Shown here one piece after another: positions 34,059-43,600 of a stretch of DNA of 64,000 nucleotides; the first letter of the stretch is position 1, and each line of letters opens with the position of its first letter. Source of the stretch: Cladosporium sp. IMV 00045 (Eukaryota; Ascomycota; Dothideomycetes; Cladosporiales; Cladosporiaceae); assembly GCA_001931905.2 (NCBI GenBank), contig MSJI02000462.1, positions 41,655-105,654 of the forward strand, given 5' to 3'. The notes under the pieces were generated by a model, which was not told where the DNA came from, did not search any database, and saw nothing but the letters and a program-made list of their open reading frames with translations. A program made the position numbers and the translations under genes.

Positions 34059-36049
34059 TCAAGCGGCAACCTTGTAAAGTAGCAGAGTGCATTCGCCGGC
34101 CTTGTTACCATCGACCAGGACGTCCTCTGCTTCTGCGGGCTTAACCTCGTCGTCGTTGACGTGGTACCACAAAGCGTCGGTCTTCGGCTGGGTCACGTAT
34201 CCCCTTGACCTCTTGCGGAACATGGTGTAGTGGCCATGCTCGAGACTATCGCCCTCATGTCTTACAACGGCGGACAAGAAGCATTTCTTCCCGTGGATCG
34301 TGAGCGACTTTGAAAGCTCGATCGGCGTCTTGATCTTGCTCTCGCCGTCGGCACCGGTGCGGTTGATGTGCACCACAAAGTTGTTGCTGATCGCTTGGAT
34401 GCCGGATTTGCGCTGCGTAGGCCCATTGCACTTCTCACACGGGGTGTCCAGCTTACTCCAAGCTGACTGGATCAGCACGTCTTCAAGTTGCATCGGCTGC
34501 TTCGACTCCGGTACGTGGACCGTCAGGGTGTTGGAGTGCTCGGTCTTGGGCTCACCCTTGAATCCGCAGGAGCCCTTGTCCATGCAGATGGTCTTGATTT
34601 CGCTGGTGAAGTCGAATGCGCTCTCCAAGATCGCAGCGCCCACGGCCCTCTCTGTCTCATCGCGCTCAGTCTCGTCACTGATCACGCCTTCCATCACCGC
34701 GTGGAAGTACTCGTGAGCATCTTGCTGAGAACTGCCGTCCAGGTGTTCGTGAATCGTCGAGCCTGAGACCTTGCCATGTGCCAAGATCTGCTGGAAAAGC
34801 ATGCCAGAGACGTGCTCCTCCTTATCCTTGCCGTGACGGCGCATTCGATCCAGCAGCTTGCGGAGGTGCTTCCTCAGACTCAGGTGCTTGAGTTTTCCTT
34901 CCTTCCTTGACTTCTTGATGTGGTTGTGGATGGCGGTCCTGAACTTCCAGAGCTTTGACATCTTCACGCCTTTCCTTGGCTGCCTCAGTGTGTCTTTGGG
35001 CAGGATTTCGGGCTCTTCGAAAGGCTGCTCGTCGTCAGGCGCTCCAAGAGCGGCATCGAGATCAATGCCATCCAAGCCCACGTCAATCAGCTGTAGTACG
35101 GAGTTCGCGAAGCACTGTTCGCTGTTGTTCACCAGACCGGTGATACCGCGCTTTGCTCTTTTCGGGGTGACAGTGGTCTTGGGAGAGTCCTCCTTGGGAT
35201 CTGGCGAGCTACTCTTGGGCTCGCTTGCGTCGCTCTCTGGAGTGGTATCCTTGCGCTGCTGGGTAGATGGTGAAGATTTCATCTTGGAATCCGACGAGCT
35301 ACTCTTGGGCTCGTTTTCGGCGCTCTTTGGCGCATCTCCCTGGGCGTCCTCGGTGCTTTTCGGATCGGAAGCTGACGAGCTACTCTTGGGCTCGTTTTTG
35401 GCGTTCTTTGGCGCCTTCTTCTTGGCCTCTTTGGTGGGTTTTGTCCCCTTGGAATCTGGCGAGTTGCTCTTGGACTCGCTGCTAGCCTTCTTTGGCTCGT
35501 TCTTCTGGGCGACTTGATCGGACTTCGAGGTAACTCCCTTGGAGGCTGGCGCGTTGTTCTTGCGCTTGGTGGTCTTGCTAGCGGTGCTAGCTTTCTCTTT
35601 CTTGCTCTGAGATGCCTTGATGATGGCCTTGAGCTTCTCATTTGTCCGCGTGTATGCGGCGGGTCTCTGTGGCTTCGGTGGCTTGGTGTCGCTGCCACCC
35701 TCCTTGTCCTCCTTAACGCTCTTGCCGAGTCCGCAGAAACGGACTTTCTTCGTTGGTGTCGGACACTCCTCTGCAGACTCGGACTTGCGTTTGGCCGGCG
35801 GCTTCGATAGCTGCGCCGCCGCCTTGCGGCTACGCTCGAGGAGGGCGCTCATGAATGCGCTGGGGGCCTTGACTCCCCTCAGCAGGTCTTTGGTGCTGTC
35901 GCCCATGGTAGGGTCGACACGCGGCTTCTTGGTCGACTTCTGCAGTGGATGTTAGCTTTGCGATTCTTTGGGAGGTGATTGTACGTGGCGCGACTGACCT
36001 TGTCCTCGAAGTCGGTTGGGGAGGCACGCTTTGCGGAACGGGAAGACAT
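34059..36049 (-). CDS. Ubiquitin carboxyl-terminal hydrolase (USP family) with divergent cysteine box
   Basis: Two exons, 36049-35999 (17 codons, MSSRSAKRASPTDFEDK) and 35939-34059, give 643 aa; the 59-nt intron has a GTCAGT donor, GCTAAC branch and CTGCAG acceptor. Residues about 75-265 are a Lys/Ser/Pro-rich tail with a repeated EPKSSS motif. The USP domain follows: Cys box GLVNNSEQCFANSVLQ, QQDAHEYF, one CxxC pair (CEKC), His box EGDSLEHGHYTMFRK and WYHVNDDEV. The catalytic Cys, His and Asn are kept. In the Cys box, however, the usual GNTCY is SEQCF, so the Asn two residues before Cys that helps form the oxyanion hole is Glu. It may be a weak or lineage-specific deubiquitinase. Basic KKPRVDP near the N-terminus suggests a nuclear protein. 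Confidence 0.85.
35190..35480 (-). repeat. Imperfect tandem repeats inside the USP gene
   Basis: The segment CGAGCTACTCTTGGGCTCG (+ strand) occurs three times identically and once with changes (CGAGTTGCTCTTGGACTCG), about 70-120 bp apart. It encodes the repeated EPKSSSS/SESKSNS motif of the disordered tail. Confidence 0.75.
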
Positions 36050-36955
36050 CGCGACAACTTGTGGTGGTGGCGGTATCGGATGCTTTGTTTCGAGTGGGAT
36101 TGCTGGTAGTAGGAGAGAAGGATGAGATTGTGTGGAAGCAGAGGCGAGTAGACGCTATTGTGGTGCAATTTGCATGTGATAGCGTATTGTTGGAAGGAGC
36201 TGCTTGCACGAGGAAGTTGGAGGAAGAAGTTGGAGGTTCGCGAAATCTCAAGGGCGCGACACAGATAATTGTTCAGGCAGTGTTAGGTCCGTGCGTCCAC
36301 TTAGGCGGCTGTTAGTGAAGTGAATGCAGGTCATGGATACTCTCGGCATAAAAAGAGCCAGTGACTGAGCTCGAACTTGTAAGTGAAGTCAAGCGTCAAT
36401 CTGCTCTATTGGAGGTCTGGCACACCTCGATATATGACATTCATTGGTGCATGTTCAGCATTTGACGGGCTTAGAGGATGAGTATATATGGAATAGCTAT
36501 ACGAAATTATCTAGAGCGGTCAAGTTTTTACGAACCTGTAGACTCTTTGTAGTAGACTGTATCAAACATCGCATCGATGACTACATGTCTCTTCCATAAG
36601 CAAACTGATGGTGAAGTGACTGAACAGCTCAAGACCAGCATTTGCAAACCTCCACATTGTCGTCTAGCATCTAGAACACCCATAGATGTGCCCCTCACCT
36701 ATTCGTCATAAGATGTGGTCAAGACATACATTTCACTTACCGTTCACTTACAATTCACTTACCGCGACTTCCTAATTTGGATGCAGTCCATTTGATACAG
36801 GGTCCACGGCAGCTAACGGGCGGCGGCAGGTACACCCCGCGATGCCCCCACATTCATGACAGTGGCATTAGCTTCACGATCTGGCTTCTTCACCGTGAAG
36901 AGCGTACCTTTACTTATCTTACTCCACTTACCTCACACCAAACAAACCTCACATC
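36050..36955. other. Divergent intergenic region USP/FKBP
   Basis: 906 bp promoter space. AT-rich around 36480-36560. It contains one reverse copy of TTCACTTAC (36379-36387) and a three-copy array (listed separately). Confidence 0.5.
36732..36762. promoter_or_regulatory. Phased TTCACTTAC array upstream of the FKBP gene
   Basis: TTCACTTAC occurs at 36732-36740, 36743-36751 and 36754-36762, exactly 11 bp apart, so all three copies face nearly the same side of the helix. It lies about 195-225 bp before the FKBP start codon. A reverse copy is at 36379-36387. It is a candidate transcription-factor site; the factor is unknown. Confidence 0.45.
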
Positions 36956-37433
36956 ATGCGCTTCTCTACCATCACAGCAGCCGTCGCGCTGTTCCTCGGC
37001 TCCGTCTCCGCGCTGGACAAGCCTCTCGACATCCAAACCGAGAAGGCGGTGGAGTGCAACAGAAAGACAAAGACCGGTTAGCGGCCACACATGCACCGCT
37101 TGAAAACATGCAGTCGCAAGCTAACACATACCAGGCGACAAGGTCAATGTCCACTACCGCGGTACCCTCGAGGCCGACGGATCCGAATTCGATGCCTCCT
37201 ACAACCGCGGCCAGCCCTTGAGCTTCCACGTCGGCAAGGGCCAGGTCATCAAGGGATGGGACCAGGGACTTTTGGACATGTGCCCTGGCGAGAAGAGGAA
37301 GTTGACTATCCAGCCTGAGTGGGGATACGGTAGCAGAGGCATGGGTCCCATCCCTGCCAACTCGGTGTTGATTTTCGAGACTGAGCTTGTCAGCATTGCT
37401 GGTGTTGAGCCAGAGGAGGCTCGCGAGTTGTAG
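36956..37433 (+). CDS. fpr2: ER-type FKBP peptidyl-prolyl cis-trans isomerase (FKBP2/FPR2)
   Basis: Speeds proline isomerisation of proteins in the secretory pathway. Two exons, 36956-37076 and 37135-37433, give 139 aa; the 58-nt intron (GTTAGC donor, GCTAAC branch, ACCAG acceptor) splits the Gly codon of [10 protein letters not shown]. Residues 1-20 are a signal peptide ([13 protein letters not shown]). The FKBP core contains [51 protein letters not shown] and [15 protein letters not shown], with the drug- and substrate-binding aromatic residues in place (Tyr, Phe, Trp). The C-terminal four residues, AREL, resemble the KDEL-type RTEL of animal FKBP13 and may hold it in the ER. The length fits the family exactly. 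Confidence 0.94.
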
Positions 37434-37911
37434 ATGGACTGTTTCTGCGAACATTCGATTCGGGACAAGCTGCTACACTGGTTGGAGTAATGCTGGAGTA
37501 TCAATAAAAGCCCATCCGAAAACAATGAAATCACACAACACTATACCTATGCTGCTCACTCCAACTATCACAGGTCAAAGGACCAGGCTGTCTTGTTACC
37601 GCCATTCAAATTGCTCTTCCTGACTCGCGTTCGAAGTATTGTATACAACTCTCAAAACCAACGGCCTGTTCCATTGTAGTGCAACTCACATAATCATGTT
37701 GTTATTTTCTGCTGTGGCACCAAGTACCTGTACACATCTATGTTCATTAATCAATTATGTACGTCATGTGACATGGCGGCTGGGTCGCGCTTGCTTCATT
37801 TAGCGCGTGTTGCCTGATTCTTGAGATCTAAGCACCGAGAAGACGATATATTTAACACACCCACCATCTCGCCTGGTGCGGACTTTATCATGCGCAATAC
37901 AATCTATTATC
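37434..37911. other. Intergenic, FKBP 3' flank and nbs1 promoter
   Basis: 478 bp. AATAAA-like signal (ATCAATAAAAG) at about 37500 fits FKBP polyadenylation. A TATATTTAA element at 37848-37856 sits about 60 bp upstream of nbs1. No gene. Confidence 0.55.
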
Positions 37912-40359
37912 ATGTGGCTTCTGACCTGCGACGGTGATCTTTTCGGCGGTCAGCCAATGTGGCTGCGACCTGGCTCTGGACACTTACTCGGCCGCACATC
38001 AGGTCGCGCTGAGGGCGGCGAGGTGGTGCGATACATCAACCACAAATCGGTTTCGCGCAAACATGCCATAATCCATGTCGGCCATGTCAGACCAGGCGAC
38101 AGCGCACATCTACACGCACGATCTGAGATCAAGATCACGGACGGCTCAAAAGTTGGGACTTACGTCAACGGAGAGAAGATCAGCCAGACGACCAAAACAC
38201 TCGACAAACCTGAACACACAATCAAGCTAGGGAACTACGAGAGTGTTTTCCACCTCAAGTGGCAGCCGGTCGTCCTCACGTTCAGCAGTCTGTCCAAGTC
38301 GGCGAAAGCTAGCAGCGACCCACTTGAGACGCAAAGGCGAGAGCTAGAACACGCGGACGTCAAGCTCGCGACAGAATACATCACAAATCAGACAACGCAT
38401 GTCATTGGCAAGAGACGGAATATCCCACTGGGCTTGCAGGCTTTAGTACAAGGGCGATGGCTGGTCACAGACAGCTTCGTAGGAGCTTTGGCGAAAGCCA
38501 CGACGAAGCCAGGACCGGATACAAGTGGGAACGAACGGCCATGTCCGCTTGAGGAGGATTTCACGAAGAATTGGCCAGATGAATTCGAGCACGTTCCTGC
38601 CGCTGGGAAGGAGCCGAATCCGAGACCCAACGAGTACCTCCAACCGAACCCGCAGCGAGCTGAGGTCTTCGCTCATCTCACTTTCATTTTTCTCTCGCAA
38701 GCTCAGTATGATCTGCTCATGCCTGTCGTCAACTCAGGAGGTGGCAAAGCCTTGCTCTGGGACGTCGAGGTTGGGAAGAGTAAAGCTGAAGACTTGGTCA
38801 ATTACGTGAAGGAGGTCGCCGGTCTGAAAAAGAATGGTGCTTCACGGCTGAGTCAGACTACTGGTACAACAAGAATTGTTGTGGTTCGCCTACAGGACAG
38901 GGAAGAACAATGGACGGCTTCGTTTCTGACGACTGTCGAGTTGGCGCTTGAGCAGCGCTCTATGGAGCAGAACCAATTTCTTGACGCAATCCTCTCGAAC
39001 GATGCAAGTGAATTGCGCAGGCCTCTTGGACCTGAAAGCCAGAGTCAAGCAGTAAATTCACTTGCCAAGTCTGCAGAGCGCGCCTCTTCCCATACGCGTG
39101 ACCAAAGCGAAACCGCAAGACGATCTGTCGAAGTTTCAGCGTCCGAGCCTGCTCATAGTCAAACAGAACAGCAAACGCAACCCCCGGCAGGATCCACTGA
39201 AACTATGCAGTCTACCACACGCAGGAAGCCCAGACGACTAATCACGGAGTCTCGCTTCAAGGGCTTTGAAGAAGTTGACCCAAGCCAATTTACGCGCCCA
39301 GATTCCGAGTCACCAGAACCTAGCCCAGCAGTTCCTGAAGAACAAAGCATGCAGATCGACGAGCCTTCCAACCATGAGCCGACCCAGCAGAGTAGTCGTA
39401 AACGTCCAGCTCCTGTTGATGATGACGGTCTAGGAGCCTTGATGGACAACATGCTTCCGGGTGCAGCTGCAATGAAACGACGCAGATTGCAAGGGAAAGA
39501 AAGCGGCGAAGTTACATCCGCGAAAGCGACGCCAGAGCCTGATCGTCCGGCAATAACGACTAAGAAGCCTATCAGGAAGAGCAAACAGATAGACGTCCGA
39601 GCAGAACTGGAGGCGCGTCGCGTGCAAGAGGAAGAAGAACGAAAAAAGGAGGAGGACAAACTTCGCCAAGACCTAGAGAACGTCGACATATCCGGTGTTC
39701 ACGCAAAGGTTGAAACCTATGAGCTCCCCCAGCGTGAGCCACCACTTCACCGCTCTCAGCAAGACGACGCAGGGCCGAGCGACCGCTGGGACCCGGCGTG
39801 GAATGGCCGCAAAAACTTCAAGCGCTTCAAACGCAAGGGGCAAAGCAACGATGGTCCACGTCTACCACGTGTGATGGTAGCTCTCGAAGAAGTACCTCGC
39901 AAAGGCCACGGCATCGGCGAAGAATACTGGCTGCAGCCGACGAACACCTCTTCCAAAAGCGCCGCCAGCAAATCAAGCCGTCAAACGCAAACACAGACGC
40001 AAACTCAAAGCCAAACGCCTCACGAGAACGGCGATGACGACCCAGCCCGTTTCCGCCGCCGCATTCAGAACTCGCGCCGCGAAGACGAACAGGCGAGCCA
40101 AATGCTCACCTTCCCTGATGAGGAAGGTGGTGGCCAGTCATCGAAGAACTCGAGCATCCAAGCAGCTTTCAACGCCACGCCGAGTCAGACGAGGGGGACT
40201 GAGAGTCAGAGACGTGCTGCTGGGAAGAGGCCAGCTACGCAGCAAGAGGGGCCGGCGGCGAAGAGAGCGAAGCAGACTCGGCCTGCGCCTGCTCGCGAGG
40301 TGGTGGCGTTAGATGACGATGACGATGATGGGCTCAAGTTCAGGCGGAGGAGGAGATAG
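37912..40359 (+). CDS. nbs1: NBS1/nibrin-type subunit of the MRE11-RAD50-NBS1 complex
   Basis: The FHA/BRCT subunit of the complex that senses and processes DNA double-strand breaks and activates the ATM-type kinase. A single exon of 815 aa; the ATG at 37912 gives MWLLTCDGD, the usual NBS1 start, while the frame upstream has only GTG. The FHA domain covers about residues 1-115 (LLGRTSG, SVSRKHAIIH, TYVNGEK). It is followed by a BRCT-like region (about 120-215) and a second, weaker one (about 245-350, FAHLTFIFLSQAQYDLL). The rest is disordered with Ser/Thr-Gln sites. The MRE11-binding region probably includes PIRKSKQIDVRAELEARR onward and KNFKRFKRKGQ. The extreme C-terminus (acidic run, then LKFRRRRR) matches the acidic plus basic/aromatic motif used to bind ATM/Tel1. 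It lies 3 kb from srs2. Confidence 0.9.
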   Translation: MWLLTCDGDLFGGQPMWLRPGSGHLLGRTSGRAEGGEVVRYINHKSVSRKHAIIHVGHVRPGDSAHLHARSEIKITDGSKVGTYVNGEKISQTTKTLDKPEHTIKLGNYESVFHLKWQPVVLTFSSLSKSAKASSDPLETQRRELEHADVKLATEYITNQTTHVIGKRRNIPLGLQALVQGRWLVTDSFVGALAKATTKPGPDTSGNERPCPLEEDFTKNWPDEFEHVPAAGKEPNPRPNEYLQPNPQRAEVFAHLTFIFLSQAQYDLLMPVVNSGGGKALLWDVEVGKSKAEDLVNYVKEVAGLKKNGASRLSQTTGTTRIVVVRLQDREEQWTASFLTTVELALEQRSMEQNQFLDAILSNDASELRRPLGPESQSQAVNSLAKSAERASSHTRDQSETARRSVEVSASEPAHSQTEQQTQPPAGSTETMQSTTRRKPRRLITESRFKGFEEVDPSQFTRPDSESPEPSPAVPEEQSMQIDEPSNHEPTQQSSRKRPAPVDDDGLGALMDNMLPGAAAMKRRRLQGKESGEVTSAKATPEPDRPAITTKKPIRKSKQIDVRAELEARRVQEEEERKKEEDKLRQDLENVDISGVHAKVETYELPQREPPLHRSQQDDAGPSDRWDPAWNGRKNFKRFKRKGQSNDGPRLPRVMVALEEVPRKGHGIGEEYWLQPTNTSSKSAASKSSRQTQTQTQTQSQTPHENGDDDPARFRRRIQNSRREDEQASQMLTFPDEEGGGQSSKNSSIQAAFNATPSQTRGTESQRRAAGKRPATQQEGPAAKRAKQTRPAPAREVVALDDDDDDGLKFRRRRR

Positions 40360-40635
40360 TCTTTTTATTTCTCGCTTGTGCAGGTTTCCATGTTCTATAC
40401 CCCCTGGTTCCAGACGAGTCGCGCAGCTCTGATGTTGCGTGTAGCTAGCTATTCTGTCCTTTACGTGTATAAAAGGAAAAGAAAGAAAAAGTAGACAAAC
40501 GCCATCGCTATGCCAGTCTGTTTCGTCGCTCATATCTTTTCAGTCGTTGTGTTGAAGAAAGGGAAAAAGGAAATTTGCGAAAACGAAAAAGCATCCTCAA
40601 ACTACATTTCACACTCCGCCCAACTCTTTCCCTCC

Positions 40636-43600
40636 TCAAGACTCACTGCGCCTCCCACCATCCTCAGCCTCCACCCCGTCCGCGCCGAAATAATCCTCCC
40701 TCTCACGCAACGTCTTTGGCGGCGCCATCTGCGCCTGGAACTGGTGCCAGCAATTAGGCGCTTGCAGGACGTACTGCATCATGCTGACGCGGAAGCGGTT
40801 GCGGTAGTCCTTGGGGGAAGTGATGGTGGGCTTGTTCTTGCCGCGGTCCTTGATCCAGCTCTCGAGCTTCTTGTCCCAGGTGTAGGTGCGGATGCAGTCG
40901 ATGATGCCGACGACGAGCTGCTTGGCGTCGTCGTCGAAGCCCGCCATCAGGCTGTAGTCCATCACGTTCTGCTTGCAGAGCCACAGCGTGTCGTTCCACA
41001 CGCTCGCTTGGAGCAGTTTGCGGTGATGCTCGCGCACGAAGAGGGGGGATTCGAAAATCGTTTCGACCAGGTTCTCGTCCAGCAGGACTTCGTCTGATTG
41101 GCCTGTGGGTTCGATTTTGCGGTTGCGCATGCTGCCTTTGAGGTCGAAGCGGCGGTTGGGGTTGTGCTCGTAGAAGAGATTTTCCATGACGAGAAGGTAG
41201 TAGCTGAAATCCATGCCTGTGACGGGATTCTTGATGATGACTTGGAAGAGGCCGAACATCTTCGCGATGACGGAAGGGACGCCGTGGAAGAGGGTGTGGG
41301 ACATGAAGTTAAAGTAGTCCGGGGCGAATTTGGTGAAGGCCTTCAGCTCCACTTCTTGCAGAGACTTGATGATGAAGCGGTTGTCGAGCGTTTTGAGGAA
41401 GATCGACTTGGTTTTGCCTCCTTTCGAATCGAACTTGAGACAGCGGGACATGGATTCAACGAAGCGATCCGCAACACCACAGCGTCGACGTAGGGCGTCA
41501 AAAGACTCAGCGTAGAAGATCTTGCACGATGCTTTCACAGAGCCATGGGCGAATGAGTACTTCATGTGGGTGCCCGTGTCGCTGAGCAAAGACGCTTCTA
41601 CAGCATTTGTGAGATCACTCTCATCGGTGAAGCTTGCGCTGGCCGTCGAGGTCGTATGTCGGTGACGGGCTCGCGGGTTCATCTTTGGGTTGTTCCGGAA
41701 CTCTTCCAGCTTCTTGAGATAGTCGGAGGATGAGAGCGAGATAGCGACAACGCTCGAAGGTTCATCTTCTCGCACAATGATATCTGAGTCTTCAAACACG
41801 TGCTCGGTATTGTGGAGTGGATACTCCAGATTAGACCAACCAGAGGCTGACCGTTTCGACCAGAAGTCTGCAAGCATTTTGAACCACACATTCTTCTTGT
41901 GCTCAGCGATGGAGAGCTCGGGGTGAAGCTCGAGATCTTGCGCTGAGGGTGAGATGTGCAGTGCCGAAGAGAGATGAGACAAGGGGTCGGAGACTTCACG
42001 AGACCTTGTGGCAGCGGGCAGATTTTCAGCATCGCTGCTCTCTCCTTCGGTCTCTACATCCGAGCCCGCATGTGATTCCGGGAGCGGCTGCTGAGTAGGG
42101 TTGCTATCAATCGAGCTGTGGACTTGATCTTGAAGCATGAGCTCATCGGACTCGCTTAGCTGCTGGCCGAGTGCTTGGTCCACACGAGCTATAGGCTGCG
42201 AAGTGACTGGCGAGGCAGAACCTCCGACGCTCAAGTGTTCAGGAGGTGTCTTCTCGCCGACAGCATCATTGGCGTTGCGGTAAACTTCAACAACAGGCCG
42301 ACTGCTTCCCAGAGGGTTTGCTCGTGCTTGACGACTCTTCGCAGCCCTCTGCCGCCGTTCTCTCAGTCGCTCCTTTTCGAATTCTCGCGACATTTGCTCG
42401 AAGTGTTTCGCCAGGGCGGAGACGCTGCTTGGTGGCCCATTATCCGCCTTCGCGGGTATGGACCTGGGTATCAACGACGGTGGCAGCTTGCCTATCTTGT
42501 TCGAAAGCTGGCTAAATCTTTCAGTCATACGAGGTCGTTCTTGTGGAGGCTCCAAAGACGGCGAGTGTGGCCTGCTCCCAGCTTCCATCCCTTCGAGCTT
42601 GAGTTCTGCACTGCGTCGCGGCACATGTGAGGGCTGTGTCTGAGATCTGTGAAGCGGCGGTGGACTTGGACGAGGACTGGCGTCGCGCAATTTGACTGCA
42701 GGTCTTGGGATTTTGGACTCTGGCACCTCTGGTTCTTCGATGCCAGCGGCGCGGTTGTTCCGGATCTGTTCAATTCGCTGAAGTAGCCCAGAGCTCAGCG
42801 GCTTCGGTTGAGTGGCAAAAGGCTCATCAGGGGAGCCTTCTACTGACACAGGCTGCTCAGGCTGCGCAGGGATATCTTTCGCGCCAGATACTTCCTCCAT
42901 GATACGAGTGTCCTCGGGCGATCTGGCAGCGATAGCAAGATCAAGGTGCTTCACCTCTTCGCGGTCAGCGGCTTGCTCCTGGTCCTGGCGGGGCGAGATA
43001 GTCTTAGTCAAGTTACTACCGACTGAGGCAGAAACCTCGCCCATTTGTTCATTGCCGTTGTCATCGCGCGACGCTCTATGCTCCTGAGCTACAGTGGTAA
43101 GCACGTCGTGGGCTTTCTCAGACTCGTACTCCTCGTCGGCAATTCGCTGGCCGATGGACTTATGTGGTATTGAAGCCATTTCTGTACCGCCTTCCGCATC
43201 GCTTTCATCGGCTTCCACGCTTTCGGCAGTGGAATGCGCACCGTAGAACATTTCCTTCAGCTGTGCTGCGGCTAGCTTGCGAATATCGGTTTCGGACGGG
43301 AAGTAATCACGCTCGAAATTGTTGAAGGCCTCGTCCCAGGCCAGAGCTTTCTCGTCCATGAAGCGGAAGGCGCGGTTGAGCGGAATAATTTCGTAGTATC
43401 TCGACGATCCGTATTTCGTCTGCAGCTTTGTCAGAAGCTCGGCGCGGTCGTCTTCGGCACGCTGGCGCAAAAGCTCGATTGTCTCTTGAGCTTCTGTCAT
43501 TTGCTTTTCGTCCAACGTGTCCACGTTGATGGAGCTCAAGCGCTTCTTGACAGAGTCAATGAATGCCGTCAGGCGGCTGACAATATGCGAGTACTGTTCG

